Positions 1 through 8,812 of a stretch of DNA of 64,000 nt are shown one piece after another. Each line of letters starts with the position of its first letter. Within the stretch, counting starts at the first letter, position 1. The stretch comes from Clostridium sp. Its GTDB lineage: Bacteria > Bacillota > Clostridia > Clostridiales > Clostridiaceae. The DNA lies in assembly GCF_022482905.1 (NCBI RefSeq), contig NZ_JAKVOI010000001.1, forward strand, positions 3,503,185-3,567,184, read 5' to 3'. The translations under genes were made by a program, and so were the position numbers. A model generated the notes under the pieces. It did not search any database. It saw only the letters and a list, made by a program, of their open reading frames with translations, and was not told where the DNA came from.

Positions 1-2
1 CA

Positions 3-689
3 GCCATTATGCTTGGCAAGAGGAAAAATGTCGGGAAACCAAGTAACCTGCCTATGACCTGCATGGGAGCTGCAGTGCTCTGGTTTGGATGGTACGGTTT
101 CAACGCAGGAAGTGCACTGGCCGTAAACAGCGTGGCTGTAAATGCTTTTATAACTACAAATACTGCGGCAGCAGCTTCAGCTTTGAGTTGGAGTCTGTGT
201 GAGCTTGCATATAGAAAGAAAGTAACTTCTCTTGGAGTTGCAAGTGGAATAGTTGCAGGTCTTGTAGCAATAACACCCGGTGCAGGTTTTGTAAGTCCTC
301 TTGCTTCAATTCTTATAGGGCTGATAGGAGGAGCAATTTGTTATACATCGGTTACATTTGCAAAATCCAAATTTGGATATGATGATGCACTTGATGCTTT
401 TGGATGCCATGGTGTAGGTGGTATATGGGGCGGAATTGCAACGGGAATATTTGCATGGCAGGCAATAAACTCTGCTGGTGCAAACGGACTTATTCATGGA
501 AATCCCAAATTGGTTCTGATACAGATTATAGGTATTCTGGCAAGTGTGATTTACTCCGCAGTAGTTACATTTATTATAATCAAAATAATTAAGGCTGTAA
601 GCGGCATAAGAGTAAGTGACAAAGCCGAGGAAACTGGATTGGATGTTACAGAACATGGTGAGGAAGCTTATGGTGGATTGAACAGCTGA
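3..689 (+). CDS. amtB: Ammonium transporter, C-terminal part (partial)
   Basis: This is the C-terminal part of an Amt/Rh ammonium channel; the N-terminus lies before the window, and the reading frame is already open at base 3. The visible part has several membrane helices (GAAVLWFGWYGFNAGS, then the segment from ITPGAGFVSP, then DAFGCHGVGGIWGGIATG, then the last helix IIGILASVIYSAVV). The His in FGCHGVGG corresponds to the second His of the twin-His pore pair in this family. The tail is short and acidic (ending EEAYGGLNS). A PII gene follows 99 bp downstream with no terminator between, the usual amtB-glnK pairing in which GlnK blocks the channel under nitrogen sufficiency. Confidence 0.95.
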   Translation, partial: AIMLGKRKNVGKPSNLPMTCMGAAVLWFGWYGFNAGSALAVNSVAVNAFITTNTAAAASALSWSLCELAYRKKVTSLGVASGIVAGLVAITPGAGFVSPLASILIGLIGGAICYTSVTFAKSKFGYDDALDAFGCHGVGGIWGGIATGIFAWQAINSAGANGLIHGNPKLVLIQIIGILASVIYSAVVTFIIIKIIKAVSGIRVSDKAEETGLDVTEHGEEAYGGLNS

Positions 690-788
690 TAAATTTATTT
701 GGGATGTTGACTAAATTAAATAAATTAGCATAGAATTATATTATAGTAATTTGCATTATAAAAATGTATTATAAAAGGAGGTATAATC

Positions 789-1157
789 ATGGCTGATAAG
801 CTTACAAAAATAGATATTATTACTTCACAGGGGAAGTTTGAGGAATTGAAAAAGGCTCTTGGTGATATCGGAATTGCCGGGATGACTGTTACCAATGTTC
901 TGGGGTGCGGAATGCAAAAGGGACACAAGGAATATTATCGTGGCTTGACAATGGATATAAATCTTCTTCCAAAAATAAAAGTAGAAGTAATAGTTTCCGA
1001 GATACCTGTTGAAACCGTGGTTGAAACTGCAAAGAAGGTTCTCCACACTGGAGAAATAGGCGATGGAAAAATATTTGTATATGATGTACAGAATGTTATA
1101 CGAATAAGTACCGGAGATGAAGGAAAAGCTGCCCTTCAATATAAGAAGGAAAGCTGA
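789..1157 (+). CDS. glnK: PII nitrogen regulatory protein, GlnK type
   Basis: PII signal protein of 122 residues, the usual family length, with a strong GGAGG ribosome site at 778-782. It is expected to form trimers, bind ATP/ADP and 2-oxoglutarate, and gate the AmtB channel encoded just upstream. The T-loop runs from about residue 42 to 60 and contains YRG at 50-52; the tyrosine that is uridylylated in E. coli GlnB/GlnK is replaced by Met55 (YRGLTM). The B-loop TGEIGDGKIFV is intact. Covalent uridylylation at the standard site therefore seems impossible and regulation is probably by effector binding alone. A terminator follows at 1163-1201. Confidence 0.95.
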   Translation: MADKLTKIDIITSQGKFEELKKALGDIGIAGMTVTNVLGCGMQKGHKEYYRGLTMDINLLPKIKVEVIVSEIPVETVVETAKKVLHTGEIGDGKIFVYDVQNVIRISTGDEGKAALQYKKES

Positions 1158-1162
1158 ATCAT

Positions 1163-1201
1163 ACAGGGACGTACAGGATTAATTTCCATGTATGTCCTTG
1201 T
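1163..1201 (+). terminator. Terminator after glnK
   Basis: Stem of about 13 pairs (ACAGGGACGTACA with its near complement, some G-T pairs) followed by TTTTTA; it closes the amtB-glnK transcript. Confidence 0.75.
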
Positions 1202-1266
1202 TTTTATAGAGATTTTATTCTACAATTATAATTGTATATTAAATAATTGCATATGGAGTGATGATT

Positions 1267-2220
1267 ATGAAGATTTCAGTTATCGAACCGCTTGGACTTT
1301 CCGAAGATGAACTCAGAAACATTGCGAAACCGATTACAGACAGAGGACATGAACTTGTAATCTATAACAATAAAGTTACAGACACAGGGATTTTAAAAGA
1401 GAGAGTTCGTGATTCAGAAGTAATTGTACTTGCGAATATGCCACTTAAAGGTGAGGTAATAGCCACCGATGATAAACTCAAGATGATTTCCATAGCTTTT
1501 ACAGGAGTTGACCATGTTGAGCTTAAAGCATGCGGCAAAAATGTGGTTGTTTCAAACGCAGCAGGCTATAGTACGGATTCTGTAGCCGAGCTTGCAATAG
1601 GACTCACTCTATCGCTTCTCAGAAACATCGTACCATTGGACAGGTCTACCAGGGAGGGAAAGACAAAAGACGGATACAGCCAGAGAGATCTGAGCGGGAA
1701 AACATTTGGCGTAATTGGAACCGGAGCAATTGGATCTGCAGTCTGCAGACTGGCAAAGGCATTCGGGTGCAGTGTTCTTGCATATAATAGAAGCAGAAAG
1801 CAAGAACTTGAGAGTATTGGCATAAAATATGTAACGTTGGATGAACTCCTTTCAAAAAGTGATGTTGTTTCAGTCCATCTTCCTCAAAATGATGACACAA
1901 AGGGGCTCATAAGCAGTGAAAAAATTGCCTTGATGAAGGAAAGTGCCCTGCTTATAAATGCAGCGAGAGGGCCGATTGTCGACAATGCAGCTCTTGCACA
2001 GGCATTGAAAGCTGGAAAGCTTGGAGGGGCAGGGATAGACGTATTTGACAGTGAGCCGCCTCTTGAGGACATATATCCTCTTTTGGATGCACCAAACACG
2101 GTACTTACTCCACATATAGGATTTGCAACAAAGGAAGCTATGGTAAGGAGGGCACATATAACCTTCGAGAACATAATCAAATGGCTTGATGGACAGCCTC
2201 AGAATCTGGTGAAATTCTAA
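1267..2220 (+). CDS. D-isomer-specific 2-hydroxyacid dehydrogenase
   Basis: NAD-dependent 2-hydroxyacid dehydrogenase of about 317 residues. The Rossmann motif VIGTGAIGSAVC lies near the middle, and the catalytic Arg (NAARGPIVD), Glu (VFDSEPPL) and His (LTPHIGFAT) are all present. The family reduces 2-keto acids such as hydroxypyruvate, phosphohydroxypyruvate or 2-ketoisocaproate; the exact substrate cannot be read from the sequence. There is no C-terminal ACT domain, so it is not a full-length SerA. I chose ATG 1267, eight bases after GGAG; GTG 1258 and ATG 1261 are possible but sit on the ribosome site. It stands alone between two hairpins. Confidence 0.85.
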   Translation: MKISVIEPLGLSEDELRNIAKPITDRGHELVIYNNKVTDTGILKERVRDSEVIVLANMPLKGEVIATDDKLKMISIAFTGVDHVELKACGKNVVVSNAAGYSTDSVAELAIGLTLSLLRNIVPLDRSTREGKTKDGYSQRDLSGKTFGVIGTGAIGSAVCRLAKAFGCSVLAYNRSRKQELESIGIKYVTLDELLSKSDVVSVHLPQNDDTKGLISSEKIALMKESALLINAARGPIVDNAALAQALKAGKLGGAGIDVFDSEPPLEDIYPLLDAPNTVLTPHIGFATKEAMVRRAHITFENIIKWLDGQPQNLVKF

Positions 2221-2229
2221 TCTGTATTT

Positions 2230-2262
2230 AAATAGGCCTTGCAAATGTGCAGGGCTTTATTT
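2230..2262 (+). terminator. Probable terminator after the dehydrogenase gene
   Basis: A GGCCTTGCA stem with loop AATG pairs with TGCAGGGCTT and is extended by flanking A/T pairs. The following bases are T-rich but not a pure T run. Confidence 0.55.
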
Positions 2263-2301
2263 AATATATTATACATATAATGTATTAAGGGGGAATATCT
2301 A

Positions 2302-5300
2302 TTGAGTATAAAATTTATATACGGAAGGTCCGGAAGTGGAAAAAGCCACTACTGCTTTTGGGATATCGGCAGAAAAATTCAATGTAACGGACCAGATCCC
2401 CTTATATTGATTGTACCGGAACAGTTCTCATTTCAAACGGAGAAAAATATAATAGAAAGTATAGGGCATAACGGAATATTGAAGGTTAAGGTTGTAAGCT
2501 TCAAAAGGATGGCGGATTATGTAATGGATGAAGTGGGAGGAGAAACAAACAGGCATATCAATGATTCGGGAAAGAGCATACTTCTATATAAAATACTTGA
2601 GGAGAACAGGGATAAATTGAAGGTTTTCAAGAAAGGTGCCAGGAAAAGGGGGCTTGTATCCGATATTTCAACAACTATAAAGGAGTTTAAAAGGTATGGT
2701 ATAAACCCTGATGGATTGAAAGACATCATAAATGGAAATAAGGTGAAAAATCCATCTCTATACAATAAGCTGAGTGACGTAGCAACGGTATTTTCACAGT
2801 TCCAGAGCAGGATGAAGCAGAGTTATGTGGATGATGAAGATAAACTTGACATATTGACACAAAAGCTTGATGAATCCTCCATGTTTGATGGTGCACAGGT
2901 ATGGGTTGATGAGTTCTCTACTTTTACCCCGCAGGAATACAATATACTGGAAAAAATAATGATACGGGCTGATAAAGTGAATTTTACACTCTGCATGGAT
3001 TCAAATGATGATCTCTTTCTGCCCTGCGGAACTACAGAAAAAAAGTTACTTGAAATGGCAGAACGGAATAACATCTGCTATGAAAAACCCGTTGTTCTGA
3101 GCGGCAGACCATGCTATAAGTTCAAATACAGCAGTGAGCTTCAGCATCTGGAAAGCTACATGCTCTCATATCCATACAGACAGTATGAATACAAGCCTAA
3201 AAATATAAGTATACTCAGATCTCTGAACAAATACACCGAAGTGGAAAATACGGCAAGAAATATAATTTCATTATGCAGGGACAACAATTTCAGATTCAGG
3301 GACATGGCAGTTGTAAGTGGCGATCTAGAAGGCTACGAAAATATAATAAAGGCTGTGTTTACACAATATGGCATACCGTTTTTCATTGATAAAAAGAGAA
3401 ATATAGACGACAATCCAATAGTAATTTTAATAATTTCCGCAGTAAATATAATTTCCCAAAACTGGTCCTATGAGTCGGTATTCAGATATTTGAAGACCTG
3501 GCTTCTTGACTTTGACAATGAAGATATAGATCTGTTGGAAAACTATGTTCTGGAAAATGGGATAAAAGGTTCAAAATGGACAATGGAGAAACCATGGGAA
3601 TTCAGGATGAGCTACAGTACCAATGAAAACGAGGATGACAACCAGGAGGAGCTCCTGCAGAAGATAAACTCCATAAGGGACAGAGTAAGGGAACCTATTA
3701 TAAAACTGTCCTCCTCCATCAAGGGAAGAAAAAGCGGCAGGGACAAATGTATCGGACTTTACAATTTCATATGTGATATAAAAATACCTGAGAAGATAGA
3801 AAATATAATAGTTGAATTCAAGGAAAGTTCACGTCTTGACAAAGCCAGGGAATACAGTCAGATATGGAACATAGTCATGGATACCCTGGATCAGATAGTA
3901 GATACCACAGGTAATGATGTCTTCGGCATGGATACCTTCAGCCATATACTTGAAGCTGGATTCAGCGAGTATAAAATAGGTGTCATACCGCCTTCTCTTG
4001 ATCAGGTACTCGTAGGAAGTATTAGCAGGATAAGGAGTCATGATATAAAGGCACTTTATATAGTTGGTGCAAATGATGGGATTTTTCCCGCATGCATGGT
4101 TTCTGATGGAATCCTTACGGACGGAGACAGGGACGAACTCAGGGAGATGGGTATGGAACTTGTGGAAAACAGCAGGACGAGAGCCTTTGAAGAGAGATTT
4201 CTCATATATACAACCTTGACTATAATGAGTAGGTATCTCAGGATCAGTTATGCCATAGGAGATGATGAGGGAAAGTCGAAGAGACCGTCTATTATAATAT
4301 CCAGGCTGAAAAAAATTTTCCCGGAACTTGTAGAAGAAAGTGATCTTATTGATGAAGGTGTTGAGACAAAAGGCGGAATGGAATCTGTGAGCGTACCCGG
4401 GGCCACTTTCAACAAGCTTATTCAGAATATAAGATATGATTCGCTAAAAAAGGCTGCTGATCCAGTCTGGCTTGATGTATACAGATGGTATGAAGGCAGT
4501 AAGGACTGGAGTGCTAAGTTGAACAGCATACTTGAAGGATTCAGCTACACCAATGAAATGGAGATAGCAGATACCAGAAAGGTAAGAAATCTCTATGGAA
4601 AACATCTCAACATGAGTGTTTCAAGGCTTGAAAAATTTGTACAGTGTCCATTTGCATACTTTGTACAGTACGGTTTGAAGGCAGGGGAGAGGAGAATATA
4701 CAATCTTACACCTCCTGACATAGGAAGCTTCATGCACAGTGTACTTCAGGTATTTTCCACCAAATTAAAGGAGGAAAAACTTACATGGAGGGACATAGAC
4801 AAAGAATGGTGCAGCCAAAATGTCTCCCTTGTAATTGAAAATATGCTTGAGGAAAGGCCAAATTCAATATTGAACAGTTCAAACAGATACAGACATATTA
4901 CAACAAGACTGAGAAGGGTTGTTACAAGAGCTGTCTGGCTTGTGACGGAGCACATAAAAAAGAGCCGATTTGATCCGGAGGGATATGAGGTTTCCTTTGG
5001 AAAGTCCGGAGATTTTCCGCCTATTTCAGTGAAGCTCCATTCAGGTGAGGAAATAAGCCTCTCGGGAAGGGTTGACAGAATAGATATAATGAGACAAGAT
5101 GGGGCAGACTATCTGAGGGTGATAGATTACAAATCCGGAGTAAAGGAATTTGATATTTCAGATCTATATTACGGACTTCAGATACAGCTTCTCGTATATC
5201 TGGATGTGATACTTTCTGAAATTGAAAAGCAGACGGAAAAAGCTGCCATTCCGGGAGGAATGCTGTACTTCAAGCTGGATGATCCCATAATCAGCGGCAA

Positions 5301-5736
5301 GGAAGGCATGACGTACGAAGAAATAGAAAGAAAAATAGTAAAAAGCCTCAGGATGAACGGGCTACTGCTGGATGATCCTGATATAATAAGGGATATGGAT
5401 GACAGCATTGATGGAGCTTCGGATATAATACCGGCATCCATAAAAAAGGACGGCAATATTTCATACGGCAGATCATCTGTTGCTACACTGGACCAGTTCA
5501 ACATGCTTAGAAAGTATGTGAGAATTACCATGGCAGATGTATGCGAGAGGATACTTGAAGGTGATATAGAAATTTCACCCTGCAGGGAAAATCTGAAAAG
5601 CGGCTGTGATTTTTGTATTTATTCTGCCATATGCCAGTTTGATGTTATGGTAAGGGGAAACAGATACAATGTACTTCAGAAAAAGAGCGTAGATGAGATA
5701 TGGAGGGATATAGAAAGACAAGTAAATGATAGATAA
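2302..5736 (+). CDS. addB: ATP-dependent helicase/nuclease subunit B (AddB)
   Basis: 1144-residue AddB subunit of the AddAB helicase-nuclease that resects double-strand breaks for RecA loading. Walker A GRSGSGKS is at residues 8-15. The C-terminal RecB-type nuclease motif VIDYKSG has its Asp at about 942 and Lys at 944. Four cysteines fit the family's iron-sulfur staple: C782 (FVQCPFAYF) and C1102, C1105 and C1111 (CDFCIYSAIC). The start is TTG at 2302 behind AAGGGGGAA. AddA, which normally follows, is not downstream; mgtC follows after 14 bp. Length and motifs indicate an intact gene. Confidence 0.95.
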   Translation: MSIKFIYGRSGSGKSHYCFWDIGRKIQCNGPDPLILIVPEQFSFQTEKNIIESIGHNGILKVKVVSFKRMADYVMDEVGGETNRHINDSGKSILLYKILEENRDKLKVFKKGARKRGLVSDISTTIKEFKRYGINPDGLKDIINGNKVKNPSLYNKLSDVATVFSQFQSRMKQSYVDDEDKLDILTQKLDESSMFDGAQVWVDEFSTFTPQEYNILEKIMIRADKVNFTLCMDSNDDLFLPCGTTEKKLLEMAERNNICYEKPVVLSGRPCYKFKYSSELQHLESYMLSYPYRQYEYKPKNISILRSLNKYTEVENTARNIISLCRDNNFRFRDMAVVSGDLEGYENIIKAVFTQYGIPFFIDKKRNIDDNPIVILIISAVNIISQNWSYESVFRYLKTWLLDFDNEDIDLLENYVLENGIKGSKWTMEKPWEFRMSYSTNENEDDNQEELLQKINSIRDRVREPIIKLSSSIKGRKSGRDKCIGLYNFICDIKIPEKIENIIVEFKESSRLDKAREYSQIWNIVMDTLDQIVDTTGNDVFGMDTFSHILEAGFSEYKIGVIPPSLDQVLVGSISRIRSHDIKALYIVGANDGIFPACMVSDGILTDGDRDELREMGMELVENSRTRAFEERFLIYTTLTIMSRYLRISYAIGDDEGKSKRPSIIISRLKKIFPELVEESDLIDEGVETKGGMESVSVPGATFNKLIQNIRYDSLKKAADPVWLDVYRWYEGSKDWSAKLNSILEGFSYTNEMEIADTRKVRNLYGKHLNMSVSRLEKFVQCPFAYFVQYGLKAGERRIYNLTPPDIGSFMHSVLQVFSTKLKEEKLTWRDIDKEWCSQNVSLVIENMLEERPNSILNSSNRYRHITTRLRRVVTRAVWLVTEHIKKSRFDPEGYEVSFGKSGDFPPISVKLHSGEEISLSGRVDRIDIMRQDGADYLRVIDYKSGVKEFDISDLYYGLQIQLLVYLDVILSEIEKQTEKAAIPGGMLYFKLDDPIISGKEGMTYEEIERKIVKSLRMNGLLLDDPDIIRDMDDSIDGASDIIPASIKKDGNISYGRSSVATLDQFNMLRKYVRITMADVCERILEGDIEISPCRENLKSGCDFCIYSAICQFDVMVRGNRYNVLQKKSVDEIWRDIERQVNDR

Positions 5737-5750
5737 GGGGGATATTTATA

Positions 5751-6413
5751 ATGAATGAATGGGAGATGATATTGAGACTGCTTCTGGCAGGTGTGCTCGG
5801 AGCATTTATAGGATTTGAGAGAAGAAGCCATTTCAAGGATGCGGGACTCAGGACACATTTTGTAGTTTCACTTGGAAGTGCTCTTATAATGCTCGTATCA
5901 AAATATGGCTTTTTTGATCTTGCAGGAATTGATTCTGTAGGACTTGATCCAAGCAGGGTGGCTGCACAGGTTGTAAGCGGGATTGGATTTCTCGGGGCGG
6001 GAACTATAATAGTGGAGCACCAGTATGTAAGAGGTCTTACTACTGCCGCTGGATTATGGGCTACGGCAGGCATCGGCCTTGCTATTGGAGCTGGAATGTA
6101 TATACCGGGGGCAAGTGCCACCCTTCTCATACTTGTAGGACTTGAGATATTCAACAAACTTCAGAGAAGTGCCCTGTATTCCATTGTAAAGGCAGATATG
6201 TCCATAGAAGGTGTAAATCCCTCGTTGGATGTGTTGAAGGATTCAAAAATGAGAATATCGAATATACGTGTAGACAGGCATCACAATAAAAAAGACAGGG
6301 ATTTTGAAGTAAGAATTACATTCAGGCTGTACAGTAAAAGTCCGGATGATACCAGACAGATTATGATAAGTCTTCTTAAAGTAGAATATGTAAAAAATGT
6401 GAATGTAGATTGA
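5751..6413 (+). CDS. MgtC/SapB family membrane protein
   Basis: 220-residue MgtC/SapB protein. The N-terminal part holds several hydrophobic helices with the family patterns GAFIGFERR and GIGFLGAGTI, followed by LTTAAGLWATAGIGLAIGAG. The C-terminal 80 residues are soluble and basic. MgtC proteins are linked to magnesium limitation and membrane-potential or F-ATPase control in pathogens; in free-living clostridia the role is unclear. The gene starts 14 bp after addB and 27 bp before surE, so the three may be co-transcribed. Confidence 0.88.
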   Translation: MNEWEMILRLLLAGVLGAFIGFERRSHFKDAGLRTHFVVSLGSALIMLVSKYGFFDLAGIDSVGLDPSRVAAQVVSGIGFLGAGTIIVEHQYVRGLTTAAGLWATAGIGLAIGAGMYIPGASATLLILVGLEIFNKLQRSALYSIVKADMSIEGVNPSLDVLKDSKMRISNIRVDRHHNKKDRDFEVRITFRLYSKSPDDTRQIMISLLKVEYVKNVNVD

Positions 6414-6440
6414 TGATAATATTGATTTGGAGGTAAATAT

Positions 6441-7214
6441 ATGAAATTGTTGTTGACCAATGATGATGGAATAAATGCACAGGGACTTTACACCCTGGCA
6501 AAACACCTTGAAGAGGATAATGAAATTATAATCGCCGCACCATCGCAGCAGAGAAGTGCCAGCAGTCATTCCATAACTGTGGCAAGGGGGATAGCGGTGA
6601 GACAGAAAAAAATTCAGGGAATAAGAGCCGAGGCATACAGTGTAGACGGTACTCCGGCGGACTGTGTCAGGGTTGCAGTGGATAAAATAGCAGGAGATGT
6701 GGACATGGTAATATCGGGAATAAATGAAGGGTATAATGTAGGAATCGATGTAGTGTATTCTGGAACAGTTTCTGCTGCAATTGAAGCTGCTCTCTGCAAA
6801 ATACCTTCCATGGCAGTATCCATGGGTGTGGGTCAGCCCGGATATGACTATAATATAGCTGCGGACTATGCAAGACAGGTTCTGAATACTGCAAAACAAA
6901 AAAGATACCTCAAGGATGATATAGTGCTGAGCCTCAATGTACCGCCTTTGAAGCAGGAGGATATAAAGGGCATAAAGGTATGCAGAACAGGCTTTAAAAT
7001 GTATGATGATTTTTACGTAGAAAAAGAGGATGAAAACAAAAATAAAGATTTTCATCGTCAGGGGAAATTGACGGGATACGATGTGGAAGGAACGGATCTC
7101 TACTATATAAGGAGAGGTTATGCCACACTTACGCCACTTCACTATGATTTGACAAACCATGATATATTGAACAATGTCAAGAATATATTTGAGCAGAGAA
7201 AAAATGGACAGTGA
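6441..7214 (+). CDS. surE: 5'/3'-nucleotidase SurE
   Basis: SurE survival protein, a metal-dependent nucleoside monophosphate phosphatase, 257 residues. The metal-binding pair Asp8-Asp9 is in LLLTNDDG at the N-terminus, SASSHSIT supplies a further conserved Ser, and SGINEGYNVG carries the conserved Asn. GGAGG lies at 6430-6434. The 3' end of the gene forms the 5' arm of the terminator at 7199-7236, shared with the converging cotJ operon. Confidence 0.95.
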   Translation: MKLLLTNDDGINAQGLYTLAKHLEEDNEIIIAAPSQQRSASSHSITVARGIAVRQKKIQGIRAEAYSVDGTPADCVRVAVDKIAGDVDMVISGINEGYNVGIDVVYSGTVSAAIEAALCKIPSMAVSMGVGQPGYDYNIAADYARQVLNTAKQKRYLKDDIVLSLNVPPLKQEDIKGIKVCRTGFKMYDDFYVEKEDENKNKDFHRQGKLTGYDVEGTDLYYIRRGYATLTPLHYDLTNHDILNNVKNIFEQRKNGQ

Positions 7215-7236
7215 AGCATTTCACTGTCCATTTTTT
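7199..7236 (+). terminator. Bidirectional terminator between surE and cotJC
   Basis: A perfect 17-bp stem (an A-run then TGGACAGTGAA, with its complement) around loop GCA. A-run on one side and T-run on the other, so it can stop both the surE and the cotJ transcripts; it overlaps the surE stop codon. Confidence 0.9.
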
Positions 7237-7239
7237 CTA

Positions 7240-7842
7240 CTAGCAGTTACAGCCTTTTTCAGGCTTCATATAAAAATTCTTTTTCATACCTACGCCGCCC
7301 TGTACATCCATGAGAGCTTCTCCAAAACGCTGAAAGTGGACTACTTCCCTCTGTCTTAGAAACCTCAGTACATCTCTCAGATCAGGGTCATCTGTCAGGT
7401 CTGACAGATGCTCATAGGTCATTCTTGCCTTTTCCTCTGCAGCCAGATCTTCATGCAGGTCGGCAATGTGGTCACCGGTAGATGCAAAGTAGGCGGCTGT
7501 CCAGGGTACACCGTTTGCATCCACCAAAAATGGGGAATGATCGTGCTGGACATAATTTGCTCCAAGACCGGCAGCCTCCAGTTCTTTCGGCGTCACACCT
7601 TCAACAAGCTGATGGAACATTGCACCTATTATCTCTACATGTGCGAGTTCCTCCGTACCTATGTCTGTAAGTAAACCTTTTGTTTTGCCTGTGGGCATTG
7701 TGTAACGCTGGGTTAAATATCTCATGGAAGCACTCAGCTCACCGTCAGGTCCTCCAAACTGGGTTATGAGATATTTGGCCATCCGGACGTCTTTTTTCTT
7801 TATATTTACAGGATACTGCAACTTTTTTTCATAATTCCACAT
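7240..7842 (-). CDS. cotJC: Spore coat protein CotJC (manganese catalase family)
   Basis: 200-residue CotJC, a ferritin-like four-helix protein of the manganese catalase family found in spore coats. Metal-ligand patterns are visible: EELAHVEIIGA, EEKARMTYEHL and REVVHFQRFGE give the expected Glu and His residues. The N-terminus MWNYEKKLQYPV is typical. It is last in the leftward order cotJA-cotJB-cotJC, with gaps of 11 and 15 bp, so the three form one operon. Expression in the mother cell during sporulation is known for the family; I could not assign a clear sigma-E promoter. Confidence 0.93.
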   Translation of the reverse strand: MWNYEKKLQYPVNIKKKDVRMAKYLITQFGGPDGELSASMRYLTQRYTMPTGKTKGLLTDIGTEELAHVEIIGAMFHQLVEGVTPKELEAAGLGANYVQHDHSPFLVDANGVPWTAAYFASTGDHIADLHEDLAAEEKARMTYEHLSDLTDDPDLRDVLRFLRQREVVHFQRFGEALMDVQGGVGMKKNFYMKPEKGCNC

Positions 7843-7853
7843 AATCTATCCTC

Positions 7854-8159
7854 CTATTTCTCAGATTCCCAAGGCCATGGATCGTTTATCCAGCTCCAGG
7901 GATACTTGCTTGTGCTTGATCCAAAATTGGTCAGCATACCATAATTGTCCTCATACTCCTTTTTCAATGAAAGAAGCTGTGTGGTATATTTGTTATATGC
8001 TGACAGTGCATCCCGGTTGTTTGGAAAGTTGTCGAGGTATAGATTGAGATCTACTGCAGCAAATTCAAGTTCTCTTATTTTGTTCAAGAGGCTTTTCCTG
8101 CTCAGTTTACTGCCCTTATTGTTTTTACTGCCAATATTGGCGTTGTTATTATCCTTCAT
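7854..8159 (-). CDS. cotJB: Spore coat protein CotJB
   Basis: 101-residue CotJB. The central segment LLNKIRELEFAAVDLNLYLD followed by FPNNRDALSAYNKY is the family core, and the C-terminus is rich in W and P (YPWSWINDPWPWE), also typical. It lies between cotJA and cotJC in the same direction. A polar Asn/Lys-rich N-terminal extension precedes the core. The protein is a small structural component of the coat, needed with CotJA for CotJC assembly in Bacillus. Confidence 0.92.
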   Translation of the reverse strand: MKDNNNANIGSKNNKGSKLSRKSLLNKIRELEFAAVDLNLYLDNFPNNRDALSAYNKYTTQLLSLKKEYEDNYGMLTNFGSSTSKYPWSWINDPWPWESEK

Positions 8160-8174
8160 GGTTCTCCTCCTATA

Positions 8175-8411
8175 TTATTTTTTTTTCGGATTGTAGGGCT
8201 TGACAAGATTGGGAAATACTGTTCCTTCCCTCAGTGCTTCCTTGAGTGGCAGCAGCCCAATAAAAGGCTGGGGCATTATATAAACCCTAGCAAGCTGCAT
8301 CTGCGGCATCATATTTGGAGGAGGCATGAAATTGGGCCTCACGTTTGGTCCCATATTGGGTCCCATGTTCGGAGCCATATAAGGCATGAAATTTGGATAC
8401 AATGTTTTCAC
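8175..8411 (-). CDS. cotJA: Spore coat associated protein CotJA
   Basis: 78-residue CotJA, first gene of the cotJ operon. The family core is LARVYIMPQPFIGLLP followed by KEALREGTVFPNLVKPY. The first 35 residues are a low-complexity Pro/Asn/Met/Gly stretch with repeats of the type PNMGPN, an extension that varies between species. A GAGGTG ribosome site precedes the start. The promoter should lie in 8412-8560, read leftward. Confidence 0.92.
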   Translation of the reverse strand: MKTLYPNFMPYMAPNMGPNMGPNVRPNFMPPPNMMPQMQLARVYIMPQPFIGLLPLKEALREGTVFPNLVKPYNPKKK

Positions 8412-8596
8412 CTCTAATAGTTGTTTACAATGTCAATATATTCATTTTCAATTAAAATGTTAATGATATATGTAGAGTATTCGTTATAGATTTAATTATA
8501 TAAATTTATGATAAAATTTTTAAATATAGGTTTAATACATACTCATTTAATGGTATAATCATATTAATTAGTGAATTTTAGTATTTATGCAGTTAA

Positions 8597-8677
8597 ATTT
8601 ATGTAAACCTCCATGGATCATATATATGTGTACCCTCCAGTTATATGCTCTTATATATGTCGGAAGTTTACATAAAT
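8597..8677. repeat. Inverted repeat in the cotJA-cotF intergenic region
   Basis: The 401-bp gap 8412-8812 holds no gene I can support. It contains a 16-base inverted repeat (ATTTATGTAAACCTCC at 8597-8612 and GGAAGTTTACATAAAT at 8662-8677, one mismatch) around an A/T-rich centre with further TATATATG symmetry. A possible -10 TATAAT lies at 8553-8558, upstream of it, and a strong hairpin terminator lies at 8711-8753. The arrangement could be a short structured RNA of about 190 nt, or an operator for the divergent cot genes. Confidence 0.45.
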
Positions 8678-8710
8678 CTTTCTTCTATATTATTATACGA
8701 TTGGAATTGT

Positions 8711-8753
8711 CAAAATGCTTCAAATTTATTTTTATATAATTTGAAGCATTTTG
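8711..8753. terminator. Strong hairpin upstream of cotF-like gene
   Basis: CAAAATGCTTCAAAT and its complement ATTTGAAGCATTTTG form a 15-bp stem with T-rich flanks. It faces the upstream inverted repeat rather than any known gene, which is why I suspect a small RNA ends here. Confidence 0.7.
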
Positions 8754-8812
8754 TATTTTAATTTTGAATAAATAAGAACACCAAGGCAAATAATAAAATC
8801 GGAGGTGTTTTT

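Noticed and set aside
6243..7160. A 305-codon leftward open frame opposite surE
   Set aside because: It is the shadow of surE and mgtC; it has no ribosome site and its product shows no family pattern, only Ile/Tyr/Cys-rich text.
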